Shown here: one piece after another, positions 11,755-23,391 of the stretch | Position numbering within the stretch: the first letter of the stretch is position 1 | Layout of the letters: every line of letters starts with the position of its first letter | DNA from: Punctularia strigosozonata HHB-11173 SS5 | Lineage: Eukaryota; Basidiomycota; Agaricomycetes; Corticiales; Punctulariaceae | Length of the DNA: 64,000 nt | NCBI RefSeq assembly: GCF_000264995.1 | Contig: NW_006767448.1 | Coordinates: forward strand, 124,001 to 188,000 | Direction of reading: 5' to 3' | Made by a program: the position numbers and the translations under genes | Notes under the pieces: model-generated | What the model was told of the DNA's origin: nothing | Databases searched by the model: none | What the model saw: only the letters and a program-made list of their open reading frames with translations

Positions 11755-13792
11755 ACACACTCGCCCGCTCTTTGAACGATTCGCGACGGGCGTCCCGGAG
11801 CCGCAGGACCACGCGAGATCGTGTCAACAGCGCTCTTCTCAATGACTTCTCCAATGTTCGTCCGTGTCCAGACACGCCCAAGGGTGCACATGACGGTCAT
11901 ATCATCGAGGGGAAGGACGGCACTCGGCGGCTGAAGGTCATTCGCGGCGGGTGACCGAGTTTTATCCCCCATGATGATCCGTGTTCCGTCGACAGAACAA
12001 CCATCGGGCTGGTGAACTCGCGGTTTTCTGTGCCTGACAGTCGCTGTTTGTGTCCGGTATGACAAGGTAATATCCCGATAAGAGGCCGGTGAGTGTGTTG
12101 GCAAGCACGGCGGTCACTGAAAGGACCTGAAAGGTCGAGCGGGCGTCAACGTCGATTCAGGGGGCGTGTGAACTTCGCGAAAGGGGTACAATCCAGAGGC
12201 TTTGAGCTTCGCCAGGTTTCAACTCAATGAGCATACTCATGAATATAAATATGTCGAGGATCCTGGTTAGGTGGCAAGACGCCGCTGGTCCGGGCTTATA
12301 TTTTGTCTGCGAAACCTTTGTGGATTATGCTGAGTGTCTACCCCACCCATCTTGCCGGCATGATCAGGTCGGAAAATCCTCTGGATCATCCGGTGGTTTT
12401 AAGGAACGAAGACAAGTATAACACGCTTGTACGCAGACCAAGCTGATTCTAGGTATATCACGGTAGTCGCATACGTCTGTGAGAAGATGGAAGATGCTAA
12501 GAAGGGCAGAGTTGCCTCGATACTGGTCCTTGTTGCCTTGCCTTGCAACTGCTTTTGCGCGGATAAGTGAGTTAGGGGGCCGTCCGCACGAGCAGCAGGT
12601 TTCTTTCGCTCTAGTGCATATCTCCGACGAACACGATCTCGGAAAGACGTCATAACGGAGAAATGCGAGCTGGCCATCGGCGACGCTTTCGCAGACCTGA
12701 GAACACCGGCCGAAGGAGAACGGGTACCAAGTGTTCGTATGCACAGTAGTATTGCCGGAGGCACACGAGGTGATATGCTAAAGGAAGAGAAATGCGAATG
12801 CGCTGGACCAGCATTTCATTCCGTACAAGCGCCGAATGCGCCAGTGACGGTATACGAAGAGATTTATCAGTGGCAACTTCGGTGCCAGCTGGAGCTGTAC
12901 TCTATAACACGAGGTGAGCAAGGGCAGAAGAAACCTATTCAGAGGTCGTAGCACTTACAGTCGTCAGGTAGGTTGGTGAGATACTGAGGCCGCACTAGTA
13001 CGAACGTTGAGGCCCATAGAGCATGTCACGTACGGTGAAGAAAGCATCGAGGTTGTCATTGAAGCTCGTGGTCGTTCCGGTGGTGGGCGAAAACGAGTAG
13101 ACGCTGTTTGAGCCACTGGAGCCGTACTACATGTTCCAGAGGTGCGAGCGCCAATGCTCAAGCTGGGTTTCGAACGCAGGCGGCGCTCGCGACGTGTAGA
13201 TGTGACCTTGGCCAGCTTTCAGCGCCGGGGACACAAGAAGCACGCACATAGCATATGAATCCAGCATTCGCTTAGATCACGATCTTAGATATTTGCTGGA
13301 CGGCTTGATAGTAGCTTGATTTCGGGGCTTGACAACAAGACGGGGGAGGTGTGGCTACATCACGGCACATTACTCGCGTCGGTGAAGTACCGGAGGAGGT
13401 TGCGAGTTGCTCCCGCAAGGTCATCTCGGTATGAACACAGAAAGCGAAGAGCTCCCGGGTAGAATTCCCAAAACCAACGTTGCGACATCGACACCGGAGG
13501 CAAAAAAGGCAGGACTCCGAATCCAACAACCGCCCCGGACAAAGGGAAGCCGGACCGACTGGACTCGGCCAATACCGATTATGCCTAAAATAGCAATCCC
13601 GCCACATAACCCGGTATGGCTAATACTCGTGCTTCGGATTGGTGTGAAGTAAGTATGCCGATAATCAGGAGTGCGATCTATGAGATTCAAAGAGGAGATA
13701 GGATAGGGAAAAACTGATTGGTCTACGCGTACGGAGTCGTGCTATGATGTTGTTTACATATAGTTCTTTGCTATGTCGAATGCTGGAAGACA
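11755..13792. other. Intergenic with possible gene relic
   Basis: No gene can be supported. On the minus strand at about 13267 an ATG opens a signal-peptide-like stretch (MLDSYAMCVLLVSPALKA) that meets a stop after 46 codons. A Ser/Thr-rich stretch in a nearby frame follows downstream. This may be a small secreted protein or the decayed front of a longer one. The rest holds only short, unrecognised frames. Confidence 0.35.
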
Positions 13793-14665
13793 TCATCCAG
13801 ACATAGAGCAGGTTCGTGGGTGAGATGAGGGTATACCAATGTCACCCATCACAGGCAAACCTCGTAACAGGTTTGTATTACGAGCCCCTCTAGGCTGTAA
13901 TCCATAGGGAGGCAGGGGATCTTGAATGGATCGCGAGGTTTCTTCAGAGAGGGATGTGGAGGTCGACGAGGTCGTGGTCGAGTCCGATAAAGTCCGTGAC
14001 TGCGGGACAAATAGTATGCTAGGGGTAGAGTCCACGATGACCGGTGTGTATCCTTCCTTGGGCCAAGTTCCTTGAACTGGGAAGGGAGGACGGCGAGGGC
14101 ATGGGGGTGCTTCATCCCTCGGATTACTGAGCAGATGGGTGGTGGCAATAGTATGGCTGGATTGCGGGACAGCGAACGCAGCCGATGCGTGTGGAGGCGA
14201 TGAGTCGCTCGCCAAAAGGTGGCTAAAGGGCGGAATGGGTAAGGCAGACTCATCCGCTGAGACCGTTGGGTCACCGACGAGTGCGTCTGGAGCCACCTCA
14301 AGCTCAATTGAATCGCCATCAACCAACGAGATGCTCTCAGGAGCTCCGCCTGATTCGATGAGGGAACTAGCGAGGAAGGGTTCTTGCGAGGCACTCCCTT
14401 CGTGCGGGCGAGACTGTTGGTCACTCAAGTCCGCATGGCCGTGAGTCCATGGTCGACGCAATTGAAGGGAGCCAGGAGAAAATTGGACATGGTCTAAGGT
14501 CGAGAGGTCCAGGGCCTACGTGCTACTGCGTAAGGTGGGGATATTATGACTGAGCGTATTCGTACATACCTCATCCCTGGCCTTGCCCAGCTGCCCCAGC
14601 CAGACTGGAGCTGCAGTCACCGCAACACACGACAAGAGAAGGTATTGCATAGTTGTTCTGTTCAT
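13793..14665 (-). CDS. Unrecognised Ser/Pro-rich protein with signal-like N-terminus
   Basis: Two exons keep frame. The first runs from the ATG at 14665 to about 14570 and reads MNRTTMQYLLLSCVAVTAAP and on to KARDE. A GTATGT donor and an acceptor near 14518 follow. The second exon continues LDLSTLDHVQFSPGSLQL and stays open for about 240 codons to the stop at 13793. The product is about 270 residues. The first 20 look like a signal peptide or single anchor; the rest is rich in Ser, Pro and Thr with an acidic patch (LVDGDSIELEVAPDAL), probably disordered. I recognise no domain. It could be a lineage-specific secreted or membrane protein, or a chance open frame; the clean splice and hydrophobic start favour a gene. 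Confidence 0.5.
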
Positions 14666-15858
14666 GTTCGTCAATCGTCGAGGTCTGAGCGCAAGCTAGG
14701 TTGAGAGGTGAAACCCGATGCATCATGCATTATGAGGCAGGCGAAACACGCCCATCGAAGCCCGTCTCAACCGCGTCGCCCAATAATACCCTGCGGATGG
14801 GAAAGACAGAATCCTAATGTAGTTGCCAAGGAGTACGGCTTCCAAACTGGTGGGATGAAGTGAGTGCATCGTATCATGAAGAAGTAGTAGAGGAAATGAT
14901 ATTCTAACGATACATGCATTAGAGCGGGATGAGAAGCATTTTCGCTGTCCCATGAAGGCAGTCTGCATACACCATCCCGCAAATAGGCAAATCCGTCGAT
15001 TAATAGCGCCCATCCACCGTAAGCTGACCGCCAGAGAACGTCGAGAAGGCGCGAATCGGTTTCGAAGGGGGAGATTAATCACACTTCAATGACGCACGTG
15101 ATTTATTGAGTCTTCCTGGTGTTCTTCGCGCGACTTGTCAACGGCATCCTCTTCCTGCTTCTACGAAGTATCGCCAATAAGCGTCCTCCCTGTGTGCTGC
15201 TATCGGGAATGCAACTCAACGAATAACGCTCAACGAATAACTCGTAGCTCAGATTACGCGATTGTATCATGGACGGGCAAAACTGTGCATACGGTGCCTG
15301 TTGAGTGCGGCGAGACCAAGCACTACGTCCTTCCTCGGATTCGGACAGTCCGGATGCGCAGCGAATTATCGGGAAGCGCTAGAAAGATGCTCTGGCTCAT
15401 GAAGGATGCTTACTTCGGCAAGTGTGTTTACTCCCGCAGCTTGATCTCGTTGCGATCACAACTGTCACTGCCCATAGCAACTAGCTGTGGTATCGCAATG
15501 AACACCATCGAACACGCTTCTTTCGCACTATGGATCACGCTCGACACTGCGGAGAGCAGTGCGTGCTCTGATGTCCCGTCCGGCATTGCAGCTACTACCT
15601 GTGTCTCTCGCCCTCCGTACCGCCCGAAGCACAATCGTAGTAGATGCGCAGCGTGCTGCCCATGAGTATCTGGTCAACACGACTCGCTACCGCAGCTACT
15701 ATGCTGCGGTGATCCACTAAAATTCTGTCTGCGCATACCAGGTGCTCCTGCGCATATGAGGCGTTGAGAGATATAAGGAGCTTTGGTCGGTTGGTGCCTT
15801 TTCATCGGTTGATCCGTGCTTCGTATCTCACTCCTTCGATCAGTGTCGACCGCCTACT
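14666..15858. other. Intergenic, no supported gene
   Basis: A 176-codon plus-strand frame (15135-15665) shows no family motif and no signal peptide, so I do not call it. The last 200 bp are presumably the promoter of the S33 hydrolase gene. A short ATGCAT-rich motif near 14718 resembles one at about 44630, upstream of the second hydrolase copy. Confidence 0.4.
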
Positions 15859-18748
15859 ATGCTTTTACTCGGAACCTTCCTCACGCTCCTTACTTCGATT
15901 AACGCTCTCCCTGTGCCGCCTGCAGCGCACTTCCCTGTGCCGCCTGCAGCCCCCTTCACGAACAACTTCGGCGCCCAGCTCGAGTGGGTCGACTGCACGG
16001 TCAACGTGCCCGCACCCGTCCAGCAGCAGTTTAACGTCACCACTTGGAATGCCACTGGACTCCCGACGCTCCCTTCGACGCTGGCATGCGGACACTTGAC
16101 CGTTCCGCTCGACTATTCGGCTCCGATCAGCGACTCGAATAACATTACCCTGGGCTTTGCCATGCACCGGCCGGGTAACGCCTCCCAGTTGCTCAACTTG
16201 TGAGCTCGTCCACTTTCTTCGTCCACAGTGCCTCCTACAATTGTTCGGGACAGCAACCCAGGTGGCCCCGGTTTGGAGGCTGCTTCGTTCGCATGGGGAA
16301 TCGCTCTCAACTCCTCGTCGAGTGCCATGTTCGATGGCGTGCTTGACCAGGACTTCCTGGGTGAGTTGTTGCGCTCTGCGCCTTCTGGTAGTTTACTGAC
16401 ACGATTTATAGCTGTTGATGTCCGCGGTGTTGGGCAGTCGAATCCTTTGAACTGCTCTTTGGTCGCCGCCTCACAGATACCTATTGCGCTGTGAGTGTGG
16501 ATGACGCCTTTCGAAATATCTTGTCCTGATGCCTGCCGTGCAGCCCAACAGACGCAGCTTCCTTCGCGGCTTATCAGGCATCTGTCGCTGCATTTGCGCA
16601 ATCTTGTGTTACCGGCAGCTCTCCGCCGGGCATCGTCCAGCACGTTGGCACCCAAGAAGTCGCGCAGGACTGGAACACCTTGATGAACGCCCTCAACTAT
16701 ACCAAGATGAACTTCTTGGGCGTATCATAGTTAGTGGCCTCAACTTTCGATGTGGCACTGCTCTGATATATCTTGACAGCGGGACCTTCCAAGCTGCCGA
16801 ATACGCCTCTCGTTTCCCAGAAAGCGTTGGCAACTTTGTCCTCGACGCCGTTCTCTCGCACGCAACGGTATGTTCGAGCTCCATCTACATGCCTTGTGCT
16901 GATACAACCAATCATTCAGGTCGATCAAATCGCCGTCGCTGATCAGATCACGGCGGTCAACCGTCTTGTTCTTCGCGCGGACGATTTCTGCCAATCCGAT
17001 CCGTCTTGCCCTTTCAAGGATCAGGGCAACGGCAGCGTCCCCGAGGTATGTAGTTGATGGAGTGCAACCATCATGATGTTACTCCGCCGNNNNNNNNNNN
17101 NNNNNNNNNNNNNNNNNNNNNNNNNNNNNNNNNNNNNNNNNNNNNNNNNNNNNNNNNNNNNNNNNNNNNNNNNNNNNNNNNNNNNNNNNNNNNNNNNNNN
17201 NNNNNNNNNNNNNNNNNNNNNNNNNNNNNNNNNNNNNNNNNNNNNNNNNNNNNNNNNNNNNNNNNNNNNNNNNNNNNNNNNNNNNNNNNNNNNNNNNNNN
17301 NNNNNNNNNNNNNNNNNNNNNNNNNNNNNNNNNNNNNNNNNNNNNNNNNNNNNNNNNNNNNNNNNNNNNNNNNNNNNNNNNNNNNNNNNNNNNNNNNNNN
17401 NNNNNNNNNNNNNNNNNNNNNNNNNNNNNNNNNNNNNNNNNNNNNNNNNNNNNNNNNNNNNNNNNNNNNNNNNNNNNNNNNNNNNNNNNNNNNNNNNNNN
17501 NNNNNNNNNNNNNNNNNNNNNNNNNNNNNNNNNNNNNNNNNNNNNNNNNNNNNNNNNNNNNNNNNNNNNNNNNNNNNNNNNNNNNNNNNNNNNNNNNNNN
17601 NNNNNNNNNNNNNNNNNNNNCGATTTCTGCCAATCCGATCCGTCTTGCCCTTTCAAGGATCAGGGCAACGGCAGCGTCCCCGAGGTATGTAGTTGATGGA
17701 GTGCAACCATCATGATGTTACTCCGCCGAAGCTGAGCGCAAACTCCATAGGCATTCACCAAGGTCATCCAGATGGCCGAGAACGGTTCCTTCAGCGATCT
17801 CAACGTCACCGCGACGCTGGCCAAGTTCGCGTTGTACTACACGGTCAACTCTTCTCCGGACTTCCCCAAGTTCAACCTGGCGCTCTCGCAAGCATTGAAC
17901 GGCAACGCGACGCTTCTGGTACCTGATCCGGTGATCATGCTGGAGATTGTGAACGTGTTACCGATCATCTGCGCGGACGAGGGTGAGGATATCTCAACCG
18001 ACCATGGTTGGTTGGATCACTCACCAGATGGATCGCATCCGCAGCTGGCGACGACAATACTCTGGGCGGCCTCGTGAAGTTGAATCAGAGCGCATCTGCG
18101 GTAAGCGTCACGTCCTCTGCGGCCCAATTTGCCATCGTTAATCATAACATCAGGTCGACACGCTCGGTTTCCAATACTCGCAGTTCTGGCAGCTACGGGT
18201 GAGTACTATATGGCTCGCAGCTAACATAGCATGCTCACGAAAGTCTTCTTCAGCTCATGTGCACCGCTTGGCCGTTCTCCGCCAGGCCGAAGCAGACCTT
18301 GCACGTTCAGTCCCCCATGTTATTCGTTACCGCAGACTACGATCTCAAGTAAGCGAAGCCTGTACGGTGGATCACTCATGGCACTGATCGTTCGGAAATC
18401 TTAGCACACCGACGGAGCTCGCGACTCTCCAATGGCAGGATCAATCCCCGCAATCGACTCTGGTGGTCCGTCACGGAGACGATCATGGTACGACGATGCG
18501 TACGTACAGTATTCTGCTACCTTCGGCCAGGATAATTGCTCACGGTCAGATGCGCAGTTGCTGGGCAACCCGCTAGCCAAGACGCGATTGCTTTCCTTTC
18601 ATCGGGCACGATCCCCCAGCCGACGGAGCAGCAACTCGTCAGCGTTTACGCTCCTGGCTCGCAGCGTCCGCCGGTCACGCCCCCTTACGTCGCACCCATC
18701 GGGAAGGATGCCGGAGACTTGTCGACGGTTGAGACGATCTCTTTTTGA
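15859..18748 (+). CDS. S33/TAP-like alpha/beta hydrolase, secreted (copy A; interrupted by assembly gap)
   Basis: Resembles tripeptidyl-aminopeptidase-like serine hydrolases with a TAP-like C-terminal domain. The ATG at 15859 opens a signal peptide (MLLLGTFLTLLTSINA). FGAQLEWVDCTVNVPAPVQ, ACGHLTVPLDY and AVDVRGVGQSNPLNCSL follow. The nucleophile elbow GVSYGT is split by an intron near 16728-16781. EYASRFPESVGNFVLDAVL, then TADYDLNTPTELATL (acid region) and VVRHGDDHGTT (catalytic His) follow, ending DLSTVETISF at 18748. About ten exons. The N run at 17090-17620 lies inside, flanked on both sides by the same 108 bases, so the true gene is probably about 640 bp shorter than drawn. A 24-bp tandem repeat (15909-15956) doubles PVPPAA just after the signal peptide. 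Confidence 0.85.
15909..15956 (+). repeat. 24-bp tandem duplication in hydrolase copy A
   Basis: Two 24-base units (15909-15932 and 15933-15956) differ at two positions and encode PVPPAAHF and PVPPAAPF, directly after the signal peptide. The paralogue at 44.2 kb has a single, different unit (PVPYRPPF), so the expansion is specific to this copy. Confidence 0.8.
17090..17620. other. Assembly gap (531 N) with duplicated flanks
   Basis: The 108 bases before the gap (16982-17089) recur immediately after it (17621-17728). This is the pattern left when two overlapping contigs are placed side by side with padding. Reading frames that cross the N run are not real. Confidence 0.9.
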
Positions 18749-19614
18749 ATAGCTGAGAGATTCTCGGGAGATGATATGCACCTGTGCGGCTGGGACGGTC
18801 TGTATGATTGCTAGGACAATATACTTTGACCCCGCCTTAATGAAGTGTGTCCGCGATGATGCACAGGATAGCCCTGATACTCCCTGGAGCACCACCGCGG
18901 CGTAGCGCCTCCGACATGCGTGTATTCGGTTCATAGCTGAGGAATCGAAATATCAAGCGAGATAACGCTGCCCACGGGACTAGCCTCTGACATAGCCACC
19001 AATGGACTTGGCTCCGTCCATCACCCTGTCGCACCTTTTTGCGAGGCTCCGTTATTTTCTCGGACGGGACGATGACTGCCAAGCACATCGTTCTATATTC
19101 AGCGACGCTTGACGCTTGAACGAGGACGCGCGTGTAATACAAAGGACGGCGGCAAGATCGTTACACCGGGGGGAGGGTCACGAAGCCAACGGTTCTCAAT
19201 TCGCCGAAGAACGAAGCAGGACGACAGCATGATGCTCTCAACAACGGGCCTTGTTGTTAGCAGCCCCGAGCTTAAACCTCGGAACATGTTCAGTGACCCG
19301 GGGAAGTGATCGAGGACATCCTGCGCCGTTCGTCCGCGAGACCGACGAGCTGATCATCGTTCGCTTGGATACGCCGAGGACGGTTCTTGCATAGCGGTCA
19401 GGTCTCCCTCCGACGTTCGTCCTTCTCGATGGCGGAGGTTCGCTGCGTTTTGTTTGGGTCCAGTGTTCGGGGTGCAGCAAATCAGCCGGGCTATTTCCCC
19501 GTTGCGCTCCTGGGCGATGTTTTGCTCCTCCATCGGGGAGACGGTATATATACCCCGCAAAGCTCGACGTAAGTTTTCCTCCATCGGTCACCACCAACAC
19601 CCGGCTCAACCACA
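18749..19614. promoter_or_regulatory. Upstream region of GH7 copy A
   Basis: A TATA box (TATATATA, 19545-19552) lies 63 bases before the GH7 start codon. Two CCGGGG motifs (about 19166 and 19298) fit the SYGGRG consensus of the carbon-catabolite repressor CreA/Cre1. That consensus is short, so the repressor sites are only suggestive. The region shares no obvious similarity with the upstream region of GH7 copy B. Confidence 0.5.
19545..19552 (+). promoter_or_regulatory. TATA box of GH7 copy A
   Basis: TATATATA, 63 bases before the ATG, where a core TATA is expected for a strongly expressed fungal secreted-enzyme gene. Copy B has the same octamer 57 bases before its ATG. Confidence 0.65.
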
Positions 19615-21359
19615 ATGTTCCGCACGGCAGCCCTCGTCTCCTTCGTATTCCTCGCCACCGCGTCTGCCCAGCAGGTCGGTACCTCAGCGGCGGAGACCCA
19701 CCCGGCCCTTTCCTACCAGACCTGCACCTCGTCCGGCTGCACCAACGTCGCCGGTAGCGTCACCCTCGACTCCAACTGGCGCTGGGTCCACAACGTCGGC
19801 GGCTACACCAACTGCTACACCGGTATGTCCACCCTCCCCTCATCCCCGCTCTCACTCAGTGTCCTCACGCTTCTTCGTAGGAAACCAGTGGGATGCCACC
19901 CTCTGCCCGGACCCGGCCACCTGCGCGAAGAACTGTGCTCTCGACGGCGCCGACTACTCCGGCACCTACGGTATCACCTCCTCCGGCTCTGCCCTCACCC
20001 TCGCCTTCAAGACCGGCAGCAACGTCGGTTCCCGCGTCTACCTCATGAAGGACGACAGCACCTACGAGACCTTCAACCTCCTCAACAAGGAGTTCACCAT
20101 GGACGTCGACGTCTCCAAGCTCCCCTGCGGTCTCAACGGCGCCGTGTACTTTTCGGCCATGAGCGCGAACGGCGATGCGTCCTCGACCAACGCCGCCGGC
20201 GCCAAGTACGGCACCGGCTACTGCGACTCTCAGTGCCCTCACGACCTCAAGTTTATCCAGGGCCAGGTGAGAACGATGTACATCCTTGCTTGCCGTTCAT
20301 GCCTAACACGCTCTTGCTCACAGGCCAACATCATCGGATGGAACGGTACCTCCGCCAACTCGGGCACGGGGTCCATCGGCGCCTGCTGCTCCGAGATGGA
20401 CATCTGGGAGGCCAACTCCATCTCCGAGGCGGTCACGCCCCATCCCTGCACGGGCACGGGCATCACCGCCTGCACGGGTTCGACCTGCACCTCGACGTGC
20501 GACCAGGCCGGATGCGACTTCAACTCGTACCGGATGGGCAACACCACGTTCTACGGCCCGGGCATGACGGTCGACACGACCAAGCCGATCACGGTGGTGA
20601 CCCAGTTCCTGACGTCGGACAACACCACGACGGGGTCGCTTTCGGAGATCCGGCGGTTCTACGTGCAGAACGGGGTGGTGATTCCCAACTCTCAGTCGAC
20701 GATCGCGGGCGTGAGCGGCAACTCGATCACGGACAGCTGGTGCGCTGCACAGAAGACGGCGTTCGGGGACACGAACACGTTCCAGTCGCTCGGCGGGTTG
20801 AAGCAGCTGGGCGCGGCGTTCGCGAAGGGTATGGTTTTGGTTCTGTCGATTTGGGACGACTACGCGGTGAACATGCTCTGGCTGGACTCGGACTACCCGA
20901 CGAACAAGGACGCGTCTGCGCCCGGTGTCAAGCGCGGCACTTGCGCGACGACGTCCGGTGTCCCCGCGGACGTTGAAGCGAACGGCGGGTCGATCTCGGT
21001 GACTTACTCGAACATCAAGGTCGGCGACATCGGGACGACGTTCAAGGCTGGCCGTACGTTTCCCTCCTCTCCCCGTCGCTTCTACTCGCTAACATGCGCT
21101 TTCGTTCCTCAGAGTCCTCCGGCAGCGGATCGTCTGGCTCTAGCGGATCCAGCACCTCGACCGCTTCCGGCTCTGGTTCTACCGGCTCGTCCGGCTCGGT
21201 GGCCAAGTACGGACAATGCGGCGGCACCGGTTACGCCGGCGCGACGACCTGCGCGTCTGGCTCGACCTGCACCGTCCTCAACCCCTGTGAGTTCCTTCGC
21301 GATAAATCAAGCTGTCTTCCAAACTTACGTGATTATCAGACTACTCGCAATGTCTCTAA
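19615..21359 (+). CDS. cbh1: GH7 cellobiohydrolase I with CBM1 (copy A)
   Basis: Reducing-end exo-cellulase that releases cellobiose from crystalline cellulose. Five exons (19615-19822, 19881-20266, 20324-21053, 21113-21286, 21340-21359) encode 505 residues. Signal peptide [18 protein letters not shown]; the mature enzyme starts at QQVGT. The catalytic motif EMDIWEAN carries the E-x-D-x-x-E nucleophile and acid/base. Disulphide-rich stretches ([23 protein letters not shown]) and the [16 protein letters not shown] segment are typical. A Ser/Gly linker of about 35 residues leads to a complete CBM1 ([16 protein letters not shown] ... NPYYSQCL). The last exon is only 20 bases. TATA box 63 bp upstream. 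Almost identical to the inverted copy at 37.4 kb from the start codon to the CBM1, but not outside it. Confidence 0.97.
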
Positions 21360-21762
21360 ATAGGGGCAACCCTGGGACGCCCCGATAGACAACTGTGGGG
21401 GCAGTGCTCACAAAATGCCTCCATAATCACGACTCGAATTTATGTATTAGTAATGGAATGGATGACACCAAAATGGATAGCGCTTGCTGGGATTACTCAC
21501 CACGCTTGGTTGATCTGTTCGTCTGCAATGATAGGAGGACGCCATAAGTAAGCGTGAGAAATTCGCCTCTTTTCTTTTCTTTTCTACCCTTGAGACAGCT
21601 CCTCTGTGGCCTTTAAGTTTCTGTGGTGCTCCTATGCTTCGATGCACCGTACGACAGCGATTACTTAGGATTTGGATGTACAAGAAAATTGCTTGCAAGA
21701 TACGTGTGATCGTCGAGAAACGCTGGATGTATGTATACGTCATACATGATACGAAGTTCTGT

Positions 21763-22835
21763 CTACTCATGCATATATGCTAGTCTCTTTAGCTCGTCGC
21801 CTACAGTCTCCGACGCCCTCATAGCCTGTTTGCTCCACGGGGCAAGCTGCAAGAACACATGCGTCAGAGCCTCGAAGTGATGCCAGGAGACGGCATTCCC
21901 TGCTTCCTGGAGTTTGGAGGCGTACTCGACGCCGACGTCGCGCAGGGGGTCGTAGCCGCAGGTGAACACCGCCGCAGGAGGCACGGACTCCAGCGAAGAG
22001 ATGGGTTGCATACCGGGCGAGACATAAGGGTTGGAGGGCGCAACGCCGCGAGGGAGATAGTGGTCCGCAAACGAGAATATGCCGTTACCTGCGGGGCTTA
22101 GAGGTGAGATGGATTTGACCAGACCGTGCAAGAGCCGCTGGCTCACATTCGAGGTATAGACCCGTGTTGTTCTCAGCCGCTGCTGGAGTATCGAAGGGCA
22201 GCCGAGCTTCCGGATAGAGCAGGATCTGAGCCTTGAGTGGTTTCTTACCCTCGTCTCGCAACCTCAAGCTCAATGCTGCCGTCATGTTCCCTCCGGCGCT
22301 GTCTCCTCCTCCGCACACCCTGTCCGGGCTCACGCCCCTCGTCTCGCCACCTTCTCCCTGGAGCCATTCAACGACGCACGCGTACTCGTCCAGCTGTGTC
22401 GGGAAACGCCACTCGGGCGCCGGGCGCGAGGCGGTACTCCACCGCGTACACCTGCACGCCCGCGCGCTCCGCCAGAAGTCGGCACCCGTTTTCGAACTCG
22501 TCAACGGTGCCCACTGTGTATCCCCCGCCGTGGAAGTAGACAAGCGCGCCCGCGTCCCCCGCCTTCCTTCGCTCCTCGCCGCTGCGCGGGTAGAACACGC
22601 GAACGGGGATCGTCCCGTGCGGCCCACGGATCGCGGTGAACTCGACTTCGCCGATCGGCGCGCGCTTTGACGCGTCGAGTGCGTGAAAACAGAAGATCTT
22701 GGTGTGGTGGCTCCGCTCTGCGTAGAAGTCGCCGCAGCCGCCGAGGTGAAGGTCGGGCGCGCCGCTGGTCAGGAATGCGTGCACCTCTTCATCAACCCGT
22801 GCACCTCACGAGCCGACTTTGGGGATGGATGACAT
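21763..22835 (-). pseudogene. HSL-type alpha/beta hydrolase, apparently broken
   Basis: Resembles hormone-sensitive-lipase family esterases. Oxyanion motif YFHGGGY, nucleophile elbow GGGDSAGGN, and C-terminal acid and His regions (CGYDPLRDVGVEYAS, ALTHVFLQ) are all present. An intron near 22090-22148 splices well (LYLEC/NGIFSFADHYL). Two defects are visible. A 7-bp tandem duplication (GCGCCCG twice, near 22430) shifts the frame between VYAVEYRLAP and EWRFPTQLDEY. The only good ATG (22835, MSSIPKVGS) runs into an in-frame TGA before RVDEEVHAF. Both could be sequencing errors, since the rest is well conserved. If the sequence is right, this is a recently broken gene. It lies divergent from the methyltransferase gene. 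Confidence 0.7.
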
Positions 22836-23391
22836 TGTTGCGTGTGTTGACCTCGAGTTGAGGCGAAGGAGACGAACAAGTGGTCTTTGATGTCCGGTTG
22901 GATTTGCGACACATCTCAGCTTGCACGATGACGAAAGGTTGCTGGGGGTACATTATGAATAACTCAGTGGCGGTGCCAATATTCTTTGCCAGAGAGGGAG
23001 ACTCCGAGACCGACCGTGACAGAGGTTATCGATTTATCTGCAATGCATGGACAGACACGCCCCATTTGACTTTGACGGAACGGGGCATGGTCTCTGAAGA
23101 CCTCCTTTGGAGCTCGAAGACTGCGGGTGCAGCGCAAGAATCCGTCCGGCCGCGTTCGGCGTTGGTCAAAGTCGACCTCAAGCCTCCTTGGGTTGTTGCA
23201 GATAACCTCTACCAAAGTCGGGCATGATGTCTGTCCGTGCGTCGCTCTCATTGCTCCCACCCTGAAGGCCAAAGCTTGAAGAGTCACGATCGCAATCTCG
23301 ATTGTTGAGTCACATCAACCCTCGCCCATGAGTCGCTCATGGCACCGCTACATATAAGACCTCCGCGGGCGCTCCGCACACCCTCACAAGA
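22836..23391. other. Divergent intergenic region
   Basis: Holds the presumed promoters of the HSL-type hydrolase (minus) and methyltransferase (plus). The only sequence of note is a TATATAAG-like motif near 23351-23358, about 40 bases before the methyltransferase ATG. No gene seen. Confidence 0.45.

Noticed and set aside
15135-15665. 176-codon plus-strand frame upstream of the first S33 hydrolase
   Set aside because: No family motif, no signal peptide and odd Cys/Ser composition; chance open frame is likelier.
17021-17696. Long open frames on both strands across the first N run
   Set aside because: They consist almost only of undetermined bases; the flanks duplicate each other, so no such frame exists.
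19865-20547. Antisense frames inside GH7 copy A (Gly/Ala/Val- and Arg-rich)
   Set aside because: They are the GC-rich complement of GH7 exons with no own motifs; the same holds for copy B.
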